Positions 52,501 to 60,394 of a stretch of DNA of 64,000 nucleotides are shown here, piece after piece. Position 1 is the first letter of the stretch; every line of letters starts with the position of its first letter. The position numbers and the translations under genes are program-made. Origin of the DNA: an uncultured Bacteroidales bacterium (GTDB lineage Bacteria; Bacteroidota; Bacteroidia; Bacteroidales; Bacteroidaceae); assembly GCA_902788315.1 (NCBI GenBank), contig CADAJS010000012.1, positions 62,001-126,000 on the forward strand. Reading direction: 5' to 3'. The notes under the pieces are model-generated. The model was not told the origin of the DNA and ran no database searches. It was given only the letters and a program-made list of their open reading frames with translations.

Positions 52501-55098
52501 AAAGCAGTTGGAGATGAATGTCGTGTTCGTGCTGTTCGTGGAGCCCAGCAGACCGCCCAAACTATATGTACCCAGCGCGCCGTCGAATGTACCGGCGAAA
52601 TAGACATGGTCAAGCGTACCGAGGTACTTGCCGGCAATACCACCCAGGTCGCCGTCGCCACCGGTAATCGTCACCTTGCTATAGCTGTTCGTCACGGAGG
52701 ATTCCTTCGTGGGACTGTAGCCTACGAGACCGCCCGTGTGAGCATTGCCTGCGCTGGAGGATACGGTACCGCTCTCGATGGCCACGCCAGTGATCTGCGC
52801 GCCGTCGATCGTACCGAACATCATACCATTTATATTAGTAATAGGATACATCTGTCCGTCGAACGTACCCTTATACCGCACTCCATCGGTACCGATGGGC
52901 ACCCATGCGATGTTCTGCAAATCGATTGCGGCGGTCAGACGTGCGTTGATATCGGGGTTGCCCGCGTTCACCTTCGAGGCGAACCAAGCCAGCTGCTCGG
53001 CGGTGGCCAGCTCGTAGTATCCGTCCTCGCCGATAGTTACAAAACCGGTTTCTGCTGCGCCGCAGACGGTGCAGACGCCATCGACAAAGACATGCGGATC
53101 CTGCGTCAGGCCGCTGTTCGTGTTCGAGAGGAAAGCATCCTCATAGGGCGTGCCGTCGCAATGAGCGCGTCCGTTCAGATAAACCTGTCCGCGCGACTTG
53201 TCGAGGCTGGGCAACATGTCTTCATTAAGTTTTTGGTACCAGGCAATCTCGCTCTGGTCGCCGTTCAGTGTATAGGTCACGCGTCCGCTGGCAAAATCCT
53301 CTGCACTCACGAACTCACAGGCCGAGGTGCTGCCCGTTCCGTCGCCAAAGAATCCGCCAAAGGTGTCAGAGATGACAAAACAGTTGGTGGCCGTGTTCGT
53401 GTGGCACCATCCAACGATGCCTCCGCGAGCGCCAGTACCGCCTTGGGCAATCGTGGCTGCGTCGAAGCCCTCGCCCAGCTCGGCCACTACAATACAGTTG
53501 GAGATGAAAGTCGTGTTGGTGCTGTTCGTCGAACCGAGCAGACCGCCCAGGCTGTACGTGCCAATACTGCCGTCGAAACTGCCAATGAAAGCAACGTTCT
53601 TCAGCGTGCCGAGGAACTTACCGCTGATACCGCCAAGGTCGCCCTCACCTCCCAGGATGGTCGCCTTGCTGTAGCTGTTCGTCAAGGATGTCTCCTTCGA
53701 GGGGCTGTGGCCTACGATACTGCCCGTGTGGGCTGCCGTACCGCCGTTGGTCGATACCGTAGCGCTCTCGATGGCGATGCCAGTGATCTGCGCGCCGCTC
53801 ACGGTTCCGAAGAGAATGCCGTTCAGATTCGTGATGGGATAGAGCTGTCCGTCAAACGAACCGGCATAGTTGGCGCTGGTGGAGCCGATGGGCGTCCACT
53901 CGATGCCGGCGAGGTCGATGGCTGCGGTGAGGCGGCCATTGATGGCCACGTCTCCGGCGTTCACCTTCGAGGCAAACCACACGAGCTGCTCGGGCGTGCC
54001 CAGCAGGTAGTAGCCCTCAGCGTCGATCTTCACGAAGTCGGGGTCGGCAGTGCCGCAGACGGTGCAGACGCCATTCGCAAAGGTGTGATCATCCAGTGTG
54101 AGCCCCTTGTTCTCGTTGGAATAGGAGGCGTCGTCATAGGGAGTGCCGTCACAATGTGCGCGTCCGTTGAGATAGACCTGTCCGCGCGAGGGGTCCAGGC
54201 TGGGAGCTACATCCTCGCCCACCTTCTGGTACCAGCTGATCTCAGTCTGGTCGCCGTTCAGCTTGAAGGTCAGCGCGCCGCTCTTGACGTCCTCGGCTTG
54301 CACCTCGGCGGCACCCTTCCAGATACGCTCCACGTTTTGGTTCTCGGGGCTCAGCACGTAAAAGACATTCTCCAACTTGATGGGTGCGTTGGACTCCAGG
54401 CAGCGGCCGATGAGGTCGGTCTTCGTGGTGCCCGAGGAGGCAGCCACCTGGATGGTGCCCAGCATGGCGCTGTTCCGGATATTGGTAATCACGTCGTTGG
54501 GGTTCCATCCCACAAGGCCTCCGGCCTGGATGGCCTGTGGTCCCACAATCTTGCCCATCACGATACAATTCGCGATTTCTGTAGTTCCGGCTGAGGGACG
54601 GCTCACCAGCATGCTGGCAGCACAGTCGCCCGAAACATTCACCGTCAGCGTCACATTGGTAATCACATTCTTAATTACCGACGCACCCTCAAGACGTCCG
54701 GCCACTACGCCGGTGCGAACGCCTGTGGTCTCCACATTACCATCTACATAGAGATTCTGCACCGTGCCTGCCATGCGGGCGAAGAGACCCGAGGGGTCCT
54801 GCGACAGGGCGTGGTCACCCGTCCAGTTAAGCGTCAGTTTGTGAAGCTGACCGTCAAAGGTTCCCTTGAACCAATTGGCACTGGTACCAATCATGGGCTG
54901 GTCGGCATCGGCCACGATGTCCGCCGTCATCACGGCACTAATCTCATTGTCTCCGCCATTCACCAGTTCGGCAAAGGCTTTGAGGTCGGCAGCCGAGGAG
55001 ATCTGATACACTCCGTCCACTGCCTCAATGGCCCACATGGAGGTGCCGATGCACAGGAGCATCAACGCCGCCATTGCTTTGTGTAAATACTTGTTCAT
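49576..55098 (-). CDS. Giant secreted modular surface protein, paralogue 1 (GLUG-like beta-helix domains)
   Basis: The 1,840-residue protein has a type I signal peptide (to about residue 23, GTSMWA). In order it has: a GLUG-like beta-helix domain (about 27-275); two copies of a 330-residue unit (about 278-605 and 610-936), each with YLNGRAHCDGTPY, an H-x-F-x3-G-x-C-x2-C-G motif and a beta-helix rich in GGLLGSTNSTNTTFISNC; a helical region (about 985-1135); a carbohydrate-binding-like beta-sandwich (about 1140-1340, WEYTKTGSTFTTGGVKEV); a second helical region (to about 1500); another GLUG-like domain; and a tail (VYDMQGRAIR, then GLYIIGGKKMLK). No catalytic domain is recognised. A role in adhesion or glycan binding at the surface is inference. 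It lies directly downstream of its paralogue and has its own promoter box. Confidence 0.85.
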   Translation of the reverse strand: MNKYLHKAMAALMLLCIGTSMWAIEAVDGVYQISSAADLKAFAELVNGGDNEISAVMTADIVADADQPMIGTSANWFKGTFDGQLHKLTLNWTGDHALSQDPSGLFARMAGTVQNLYVDGNVETTGVRTGVVAGRLEGASVIKNVITNVTLTVNVSGDCAASMLVSRPSAGTTEIANCIVMGKIVGPQAIQAGGLVGWNPNDVITNIRNSAMLGTIQVAASSGTTKTDLIGRCLESNAPIKLENVFYVLSPENQNVERIWKGAAEVQAEDVKSGALTFKLNGDQTEISWYQKVGEDVAPSLDPSRGQVYLNGRAHCDGTPYDDASYSNENKGLTLDDHTFANGVCTVCGTADPDFVKIDAEGYYLLGTPEQLVWFASKVNAGDVAINGRLTAAIDLAGIEWTPIGSTSANYAGSFDGQLYPITNLNGILFGTVSGAQITGIAIESATVSTNGGTAAHTGSIVGHSPSKETSLTNSYSKATILGGEGDLGGISGKFLGTLKNVAFIGSFDGSIGTYSLGGLLGSTNSTNTTFISNCIVVAELGEGFDAATIAQGGTGARGGIVGWCHTNTATNCFVISDTFGGFFGDGTGSTSACEFVSAEDFASGRVTYTLNGDQSEIAWYQKLNEDMLPSLDKSRGQVYLNGRAHCDGTPYEDAFLSNTNSGLTQDPHVFVDGVCTVCGAAETGFVTIGEDGYYELATAEQLAWFASKVNAGNPDINARLTAAIDLQNIAWVPIGTDGVRYKGTFDGQMYPITNINGMMFGTIDGAQITGVAIESGTVSSSAGNAHTGGLVGYSPTKESSVTNSYSKVTITGGDGDLGGIAGKYLGTLDHVYFAGTFDGALGTYSLGGLLGSTNSTNTTFISNCFVFANLGEGLDPNSSARGGIVGWCHTNTAYNTYVVSNADGRLSFTKLLGEGTGSTSGCAFMTEEEFNNGAVTWALNGGSFADVTWYQSLTGDAETCDLHPTLDPTHEIVYPTVDGFASAGAGNFDEMRKNLIDSEVAYCNNAIANVEVKNTYLTALEELRQITERDAFIEAYSALKTLRADVEASEQAYAAFIAFVQDIYAKTQESTITGFDMEFLVDYISNEYEPNEDYPHGSYPYILNSLTLTTEQLQEEQNFVNEMWQRAQKNGYKTGDEITNMLVNASLADGFNGWEYTKTGSTFTTGGVKEVMPAAESWNATFDLKQTLTELADGFYRLDVNAAFRAAGDIYNTNYAAWAYLNEAETYVMTEGEDVVSEDDARDLENCYINGGVLFDEEGNHVDPFDNVYSDLDNGIYGYVPYGPLSCSYAFKGGRYVNTVVVQVTDGTLTVGLKLPGTGVEADWMGFGNFHVTYLGDAESVLTADAYDTMLAGMVARANTILAYHGDSGADYKVKPEFSAALREELSSEIAAAASASTVEEKQALAARFTETFRHIYDCKKAYANYMASVESLSNAAWAQAASDPGITEEMLADLQNFMDNEFAPKWENGEYSQQDAEAMDDMKNTAIYVYLNSNNPAQVGGVYQLASAEDMMWLSRMAAMGVNDIKAELTAAIDLSEVDWTPIGSIEVPFAGSFDGHLYPISGINNMLFGTTAGATITGVALVSGQINVGDAVYASHNGTIIGHAATAAPTTLTRSYSLVDITSTNGGDIGGLSGKFYGTIDNCFYKGSISGGNTTGGLIGSSSESATPAHISNSYSFCSSLGAAWYMDGLVGWLHSNCSLTNCYAVASTDGRGFGSNWVSGSTNTNCAQMSAAQFASGEVAFLLNQGQDAPVWFQTLDDDDTPVLDATHKVVLKDESGNYHNDGSGLKQLDADAQLPATVTVYDMQGRAIRQGVDAKKALEGLPNGLYIIGGKKMLK
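52291..53271 (-). repeat. Second internal copy of the 330-residue unit in paralogue 1
   Basis: Codes for residues of about 610-936. It shares long identical peptides with the first copy, including GGLLGSTNSTNTTFISNC and YLNGRAHCDGTPY. It is an in-frame tandem duplication of nearly 1 kb. Confidence 0.75.
53284..54267 (-). repeat. First internal copy of the 330-residue unit in paralogue 1
   Basis: Codes for residues of about 278-605. The matching unit occurs once in paralogue 2, so the extra copy here probably arose by unequal recombination. Confidence 0.75.
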
Positions 55099-55201
55099 TT
55101 ACTTTTTTGTTTAATGAATTAATAAAAGGGTTGTATTCTCTGTATTCTATCACACTATGTCCAGTGCCCCCACGAATGAGGCAAAGTACACTTTGGCACG
55201 G

Positions 55202-55209
55202 CAAAGATA
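55202..55209 (-). promoter_or_regulatory. -7 box (TATCTTTG) for paralogue 1
   Basis: A TAnnTTTG match on the minus strand lies 104 bases before the ATG at 55098. Bases 55099-55399 hold this box and the upstream gene's terminator, and no gene. Confidence 0.6.
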
Positions 55210-55318
55210 TACTATATTTTCAAATGTGCAGTCGAATTTTTGCCAATAATTACATAAATATTTTTCCACCACCTCAATACCGAGGCTGCTCTGGCGGGAG
55301 GTGTAGGGGAAAAAGAGA

Positions 55319-55348
55319 GGCGGTTCCCTCCCTAAGGAAAGAACCGCC
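55319..55348 (-). terminator. Terminator of paralogue 2
   Basis: On the minus strand GGCGGTTC, a 14-base loop and GAACCGCC are followed by TCTCTTTTTCC. It separates the transcripts of the two giant genes. Confidence 0.65.
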
Positions 55349-55399
55349 CCGCGCAGATTGGGATGCCAAAGTGCATCGGCACGGAGGGGTAGCGTGAAC

Positions 55400-58300
55400 C
55401 TACTTCAATACCTTTTTGCCTCCCAATATATACATACCTTGCGGAATATCTTTCAATGCATTACGCACATCAACGCCCGAGCGCACCAGGCGTCCCTGTA
55501 TGTCATAGACATTAACTACGGAGGGCAAGTACTGTTCCAGTTTCACTTGTCCGATGGCTTGGCCATCGTTGTAGAAGCGTCCGTTCTCGTCCACCATCAC
55601 CACGAGATGGCGGTCATCGGGCACGGGATATGCATCCTCGGTCAGTGTCTGGAACCAGACTATCTCGCTCTGATCGCCGTTCAGGCGATAGCACAATTCG
55701 CCATCGGACACGGCTTCGGCAGTCACTGCGGCGGCTCCCTTCCAGATGCGTTCTACGTTGGTATTCTCGGCGTGTGTGATATAGAAGACATTGTTCAGCA
55801 CGATGGGAGCATTCGACTCTAGGCAGCGCCCGATGAGGTCGGTGGGAGTGGTGGCCGATGTGGGGGCTACCTGCATGACGCCGAGCATGACACTGTTCTG
55901 GATGGTAGTCTTCACATCATTGGGGTTCCATCCGACGAGTCCTCCGGCATTGGAGCCCGTCTCGGTATAGATTCCTCCGAGCGCCATGCAGTTGATAATC
56001 TGCGAGCTACCCGCCGAGGGACGGCTTACGAGCAGGCTGGCTGCCGTGTCGCCATTGACCATGGGTCGAAGGGTTACGTTTGTCACCACGTTCGTAATGA
56101 TGCTGGAGTCTTCCAGTCGTCCGGCCAGAACGCCGGTGCGCATGCCATAGGTGGTGATTTCGCCATTGAGGTAGAGGTTGCTTACATTACCAGCCAGATG
56201 GGCAAAGAGTCCCGATGCCTCGCTGGCATCCGAGTTGGGCTGCTGCCACTCGACGTTCTCGAAGGTGATGGTGTGGCCTTGTCCATCGAAGTTGCCACGA
56301 TAGGGATTGTCGATGGTGCCTATCATAGCCTGGTCTGAACCGATGGTGATATCGGCTGTCAGCACAGCATTGACTGCGCTGGAGCCGAAGTTGACGATGC
56401 GTGCCAGTGCCTTGAGGTCGTCGGCCGAGGTGATTTGATACTTGCCATCGACGATATCCAGCGGAATGCTGTAGAAGTATTCGTAGAGTGCCAACGACTT
56501 GAGGTCGTTCATTTCCTCGGCCTCCTGCTGAGTGTATGTACCGTTCTCCCACTTGGGTGCGAATACATTGTCCATAAAGTCTTGCAGCTCGACAAGCATG
56601 GTTCCCTCGGCCAGCTGTGGGTCGCTGGCGGCCTGTGCCCAAGCGGTATTGAAGAGAACCTCGACATAGTTCATATAGTTGACATAGGCTTTTTTGCAGT
56701 CGTAGATGGCTCGGAATGTCTCGGCGAATCGCTGTGCGAGTGCCTGCTTCTGATTGATGGTGGTGGCAGCGGTCACATCGGCAATCTCTTCCTCGAGCTC
56801 AGCGCGCAGTGCTGCGCAGAATTCGGGTTTTGCGGCAAAGTCTGTGCCCGAAGAGCCCTTGTATGCCAGGATGGTGTTCGAGCGCGCCACCATGCCTGCC
56901 AGCATCGTGTCGTAGGCGTTGGATGTCAGGTCGCTGTCGGCTCCTCCGAGATAGGTGACGCGGAAGTTGCCGAATCCCATCCAGTCGGCGGTCTGTCCCG
57001 TACCGGGGAGTTTCAGTCCGACGGTCAGACTGCCGTCGGTCACCTGGGCGACTATTGTGTTCACATAGCGGCCGCCCTTGAAGGCGTAGGAGCAGCTGAG
57101 GGGACCATAAGGGACATAGCCGTAGATGCTGTTGTCGGCATCCTCGTAATAGTAGTCGTAGGCGCCTACATGGTTGCCTTCCTCGTCGGTGAGCTGTCCG
57201 CCATTGATGTAGCAGTTTTCCAGGTCGCGTGCGTCGTCCTCGCTGACCACATCCTCGCCTTCGGTCATCACGAGGGTCTCATTCGCATTCATATAGGCCC
57301 AGGCGGCATAGTTCGTATTATAGAGGTCGCCTGCGGCGCGGAAGGCGGCATTCACCTCCAGTTGATAGTATCCGTCGGTCAGCCCGGTGACGGTCTGGCT
57401 GAGGACGAAGGTGGCGTTCCAGGACTCAGCTGTGGGCATCACCTCCTTGACTCCGCCTGTGGTGAAGGTGCTTCCCGTCTTGGTATATTCCCATCCGCTG
57501 AATCCGTCGGAGAGATTATGGTTGGCAAACATGCTGCTTATCTCATCGCCTGCCTTGTAACCGTTCTTCTGGGCGGTGAGCCACAACTGGCTGACGAAGT
57601 CGGTCTCTGCGGCGAGCTGTTCGCCATTGAGTGTCATAGTGGCCATGATGTAGGGGTACGATCCGCGGGGATAGTCTTCGCTGGGGTCATATTCATTCTC
57701 GATATAGTCGAGCAGGAATTCCATGTCGGGGCCGCCGATGCTGCTCTCGAGTGCCTTTTGGTAGATATCCTGCACGGCATCGTCAAAGCGGGCATAGTCC
57801 TGCTCGCTCTTTTCCACGTCGGCGCGTAGCGTCTTCAGTGCGGTATAGGCATCGATGAAGGCATCTCGCTCGGTGATATTTTCCAATTCCTTCAATGCCG
57901 TCTGGTAGATGGCCTTGACATCGACATTGGCCACGGCGTTGTTGCAATAGTCCAGCTCGGCATCAATCAGGCTCTTGCGCATCTGGTCGAAGTTGCCCAC
58001 ACCAGCGCTGGCATAGCCGTTGACGGTGGGATAGACCACTTCGTGCGTACTGTCCAGCGTGGGATGCTCGTCGCTGCCCACTGTCTGGTACCAAGCCACA
58101 TCGGCAAACTGCTGGTCATTCAGCTTCCACGCCACCTCGCCGCTGGCCAATTGTTCTTCATCGACAAACGTCGTCCCTCCGGCCAGCGTCCAGTTGGTGG
58201 AGCCTCCGCAGAGCTTGGTGAAGCCGATGCGGCTTTCCGTAGCGGCGATGGCATAGCTATTGGTCACCGTATTGGCATGGCACCATCCGATGAAGGCGGC

Positions 58301-59986
58301 ATGCTCTCCCTCGGCCAACAGCGCATCTTCGTTCTCGAAATGGGCTATCACCAGACAGTTGGTCACCGGGGTGTCGCCATTGTTCGACGAGCCTGCCAGT
58401 CCGCCCGAACTCCATGTGGTGATGCCTGCACCAAACGTACCGGCAAAAAGCACATTCGTAATCGGGCCTACGAACTTGCCGGCCACGCCGCCCAGGTCAC
58501 CCTCTCCTCCTTGAATGAAGGCCTTGCTGTAGCTGTTTGAAAGCGAGGTCTTGTTCAGTGCATGTCCCACGATACTTCCCGTATGGGCAGCCGCTCCGGC
58601 ATTGGTGGATACGTTGCCGCTCTCGATGGCGATGCCAGTCAGCGTGGCGGCGTTGGTGGTGCCAAAGAGCATGCCGTTCAGGTTCGTGATGGGATAAAGT
58701 TGTCCGTCAAACGTTCCGCTGTAGTTTACGGCAATGGTGCCAATGGGCTGCCACTTGACGCCATCCATGTCGATTGGGGCCGTCAGTCGGGCATTCAGTG
58801 CGCCGTCTCCCACGTTCACCTTCGAGGCGAACCAGACGAGCTGTCCGGCTGTGCCTATCTGGTAGAAGCCATCCTCGCCTATAGTCATAAAGTCAGGGTC
58901 GGCCTCTCCGCACACCGAGCATACGCCGTCCACGAAGTTGTGCTTGTCCTGCGTGAAACCCTCGTCAGCATTCGAGTAGAAGGCCTCGTCATAGGGCGTG
59001 CCGTCGCAGTGCGCGCGCCCGTTCAAATATACTTGTCCGCGCGAGGGGTCGAGTGAGGGGAAAGTGTCCTCGCCCAGCATTTGGTACCAGACAATCTCGC
59101 TCTGGTCGCCATTCAGCTGATAAGTGAGCTTTCCGCTCTCGATATCCTGAGCATCGATGGCAGCGGAGCCCGCCAGTGCCGCGGTGATGTTTTCGTAGCC
59201 CTCTGCCTGTTCCTCATCCGTAAGCGAGAGTGGCAGGTAGTAGCAATTCTCGGCCGTGAGCGTGCCATTGGCGCGCCCCAGCAAGTTGGTCACCACGTTC
59301 GTCAGCCCATACGAGGCACGCAGGGCGGCATCCTTCACCAGCAACTTGCCCAGGAAGGCACTATTGCGCATCGTGGTGGCCGCTGCATTCCATCCGATGA
59401 GGGGGGCAATGTTACATGCCACATTGCTTCGCATCGTGCCCGTATAGATGCAGTTCTCGATTATAACGCCCGCTACGGAGGGGCGTGCCACGAGGCCGCT
59501 CAGTGCCGAGTCGCCGGCATAGAGTCCTACCATCGTGACATTACTTATCACGTTGCGGATGGTCACTGCGGCTTCCACTCGTCCGGCCAACGCCCCCGAG
59601 CGCACCGAGCGAGCTTCAAAGATTCCGTCGAGGCGCAAGTTACTGATGTAGCCTTTCAGATAGGCGAACAGACCCGAGGGGTCCTGAGCCGGTGCGCTCT
59701 CGCCCGTCCACTGGAGGGTTATGCAATGGCCCTGCCCGTCAAAGTGGCCCGAGAAGGCTGTGGCCAGCGTCTGGCCGATCATGGGCTGGTCGGCATCGGC
59801 CACGATGTCGGCCGTCAGCACAGCATCCACAGCCGTCTCTCCGCCGTTCACCAACTCGGCAAAAGCCCTGAGGTCGGCAGCCGAGGAAATCTGGTACACG
59901 CCGTCCACCAATTCGATGGCCCATGCAGGTGCAGAGAAGCACAGCAGCATCATTAAAGCCACCACATTACGTAAAAGTTTCTCCAT
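55400..59986 (-). CDS. Giant secreted modular surface protein, paralogue 2 (GLUG-like beta-helix domains)
   Basis: The 1,528-residue protein has a type I signal peptide (to about residue 23, SAPAWA) and starts like paralogue 1 (VDGVYQISSAADL). Domains in order: a GLUG-like domain (about 27-285); one 330-residue unit with NGRAHCDGTPY and HNFVDGVCSVCG; a helical region; a beta-sandwich almost identical in places to that of paralogue 1 (WEYTKTGSTFTTGGVKEVMP); a second helical region; a final GLUG-like domain; and a tail (VYDIQGRLVR, then GMYILGGKKVLK). The final GLUG-like domain is closest to the first domain of paralogue 1, not to its last, which points to domain shuffling. No enzyme domain is recognised. 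Surface binding or adhesion is inference. Confidence 0.85.
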   Translation of the reverse strand: MEKLLRNVVALMMLLCFSAPAWAIELVDGVYQISSAADLRAFAELVNGGETAVDAVLTADIVADADQPMIGQTLATAFSGHFDGQGHCITLQWTGESAPAQDPSGLFAYLKGYISNLRLDGIFEARSVRSGALAGRVEAAVTIRNVISNVTMVGLYAGDSALSGLVARPSVAGVIIENCIYTGTMRSNVACNIAPLIGWNAAATTMRNSAFLGKLLVKDAALRASYGLTNVVTNLLGRANGTLTAENCYYLPLSLTDEEQAEGYENITAALAGSAAIDAQDIESGKLTYQLNGDQSEIVWYQMLGEDTFPSLDPSRGQVYLNGRAHCDGTPYDEAFYSNADEGFTQDKHNFVDGVCSVCGEADPDFMTIGEDGFYQIGTAGQLVWFASKVNVGDGALNARLTAPIDMDGVKWQPIGTIAVNYSGTFDGQLYPITNLNGMLFGTTNAATLTGIAIESGNVSTNAGAAAHTGSIVGHALNKTSLSNSYSKAFIQGGEGDLGGVAGKFVGPITNVLFAGTFGAGITTWSSGGLAGSSNNGDTPVTNCLVIAHFENEDALLAEGEHAAFIGWCHANTVTNSYAIAATESRIGFTKLCGGSTNWTLAGGTTFVDEEQLASGEVAWKLNDQQFADVAWYQTVGSDEHPTLDSTHEVVYPTVNGYASAGVGNFDQMRKSLIDAELDYCNNAVANVDVKAIYQTALKELENITERDAFIDAYTALKTLRADVEKSEQDYARFDDAVQDIYQKALESSIGGPDMEFLLDYIENEYDPSEDYPRGSYPYIMATMTLNGEQLAAETDFVSQLWLTAQKNGYKAGDEISSMFANHNLSDGFSGWEYTKTGSTFTTGGVKEVMPTAESWNATFVLSQTVTGLTDGYYQLEVNAAFRAAGDLYNTNYAAWAYMNANETLVMTEGEDVVSEDDARDLENCYINGGQLTDEEGNHVGAYDYYYEDADNSIYGYVPYGPLSCSYAFKGGRYVNTIVAQVTDGSLTVGLKLPGTGQTADWMGFGNFRVTYLGGADSDLTSNAYDTMLAGMVARSNTILAYKGSSGTDFAAKPEFCAALRAELEEEIADVTAATTINQKQALAQRFAETFRAIYDCKKAYVNYMNYVEVLFNTAWAQAASDPQLAEGTMLVELQDFMDNVFAPKWENGTYTQQEAEEMNDLKSLALYEYFYSIPLDIVDGKYQITSADDLKALARIVNFGSSAVNAVLTADITIGSDQAMIGTIDNPYRGNFDGQGHTITFENVEWQQPNSDASEASGLFAHLAGNVSNLYLNGEITTYGMRTGVLAGRLEDSSIITNVVTNVTLRPMVNGDTAASLLVSRPSAGSSQIINCMALGGIYTETGSNAGGLVGWNPNDVKTTIQNSVMLGVMQVAPTSATTPTDLIGRCLESNAPIVLNNVFYITHAENTNVERIWKGAAAVTAEAVSDGELCYRLNGDQSEIVWFQTLTEDAYPVPDDRHLVVMVDENGRFYNDGQAIGQVKLEQYLPSVVNVYDIQGRLVRSGVDVRNALKDIPQGMYILGGKKVLK

Positions 59987-60083
59987 AACAATAGTTTTTT
60001 GAAGGGGTTAAAATTATATTTATCTACCTCTGTATTTATCCTGTTATTCAAACCAATTGCCCCAAAACATCATTACATCGCTG

Positions 60084-60091
60084 CAAATTTA
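60084..60091 (-). promoter_or_regulatory. Possible -7 box (TAAATTTG) for paralogue 2
   Basis: A TAnnTTTG match on the minus strand lies 98 bases before the ATG at 59986, almost the same distance as the box of paralogue 1. In 59987-60394 I see this box and the GH2 promoter only. Confidence 0.5.
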
Positions 60092-60330
60092 TATTATTCT
60101 GACATTAGATACGGTCAAATATTAGTTATTTTTAAAATACACATTATTCAACCACTCGGCATGGAGTGCGGAGTTTAGGGGTAAGGAAGGGTTCAGACCA
60201 CTTTCTAAATTCTTACTAAAGTATCGAAAGGCCCCTTATTGCAAAATGCAAAAAGCGAACGCGACGCAAAACATCAAACTCGTTGGATGCTATGCCAAGC
60301 AAATGAATCACTCAAAAGACGACCATACGC

Positions 60331-60361
60331 TTGGTAATCTCAATATTATCTTGTAACTTTG
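60331..60361 (+). promoter_or_regulatory. Promoter of the GH2 gene
   Basis: TTG (60331-60333), a 20-base spacer and TAACTTTG (60354-60361). The ATG is at 60395, so the leader is about 30 bases and includes a purine-rich GAAAAAAAAAAGAAA-type stretch. Confidence 0.65.
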
Positions 60362-60394
60362 TGGTGGAAAAAAGAAAAAAAAAAGAAATCCGAC

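Noticed and set aside
52606..54594. Open frame of 662 codons on the plus strand, antisense to giant paralogue 1
   Set aside because: It is a shadow of the repeated, GC-rich coding sequence opposite. It has no signal, domain or promoter, and its repeats simply mirror the 330-residue units.
56435..57829. Open frame of 464 codons antisense to giant paralogue 2
   Set aside because: Low-complexity Val/Glu/Gly composition typical of a reverse-strand shadow.
55400..59986. Giant proteins as IgA peptidases or glycoside hydrolases
   Set aside because: GLUG-like repeats occur in some peptidases, but no catalytic motif is visible in either protein.
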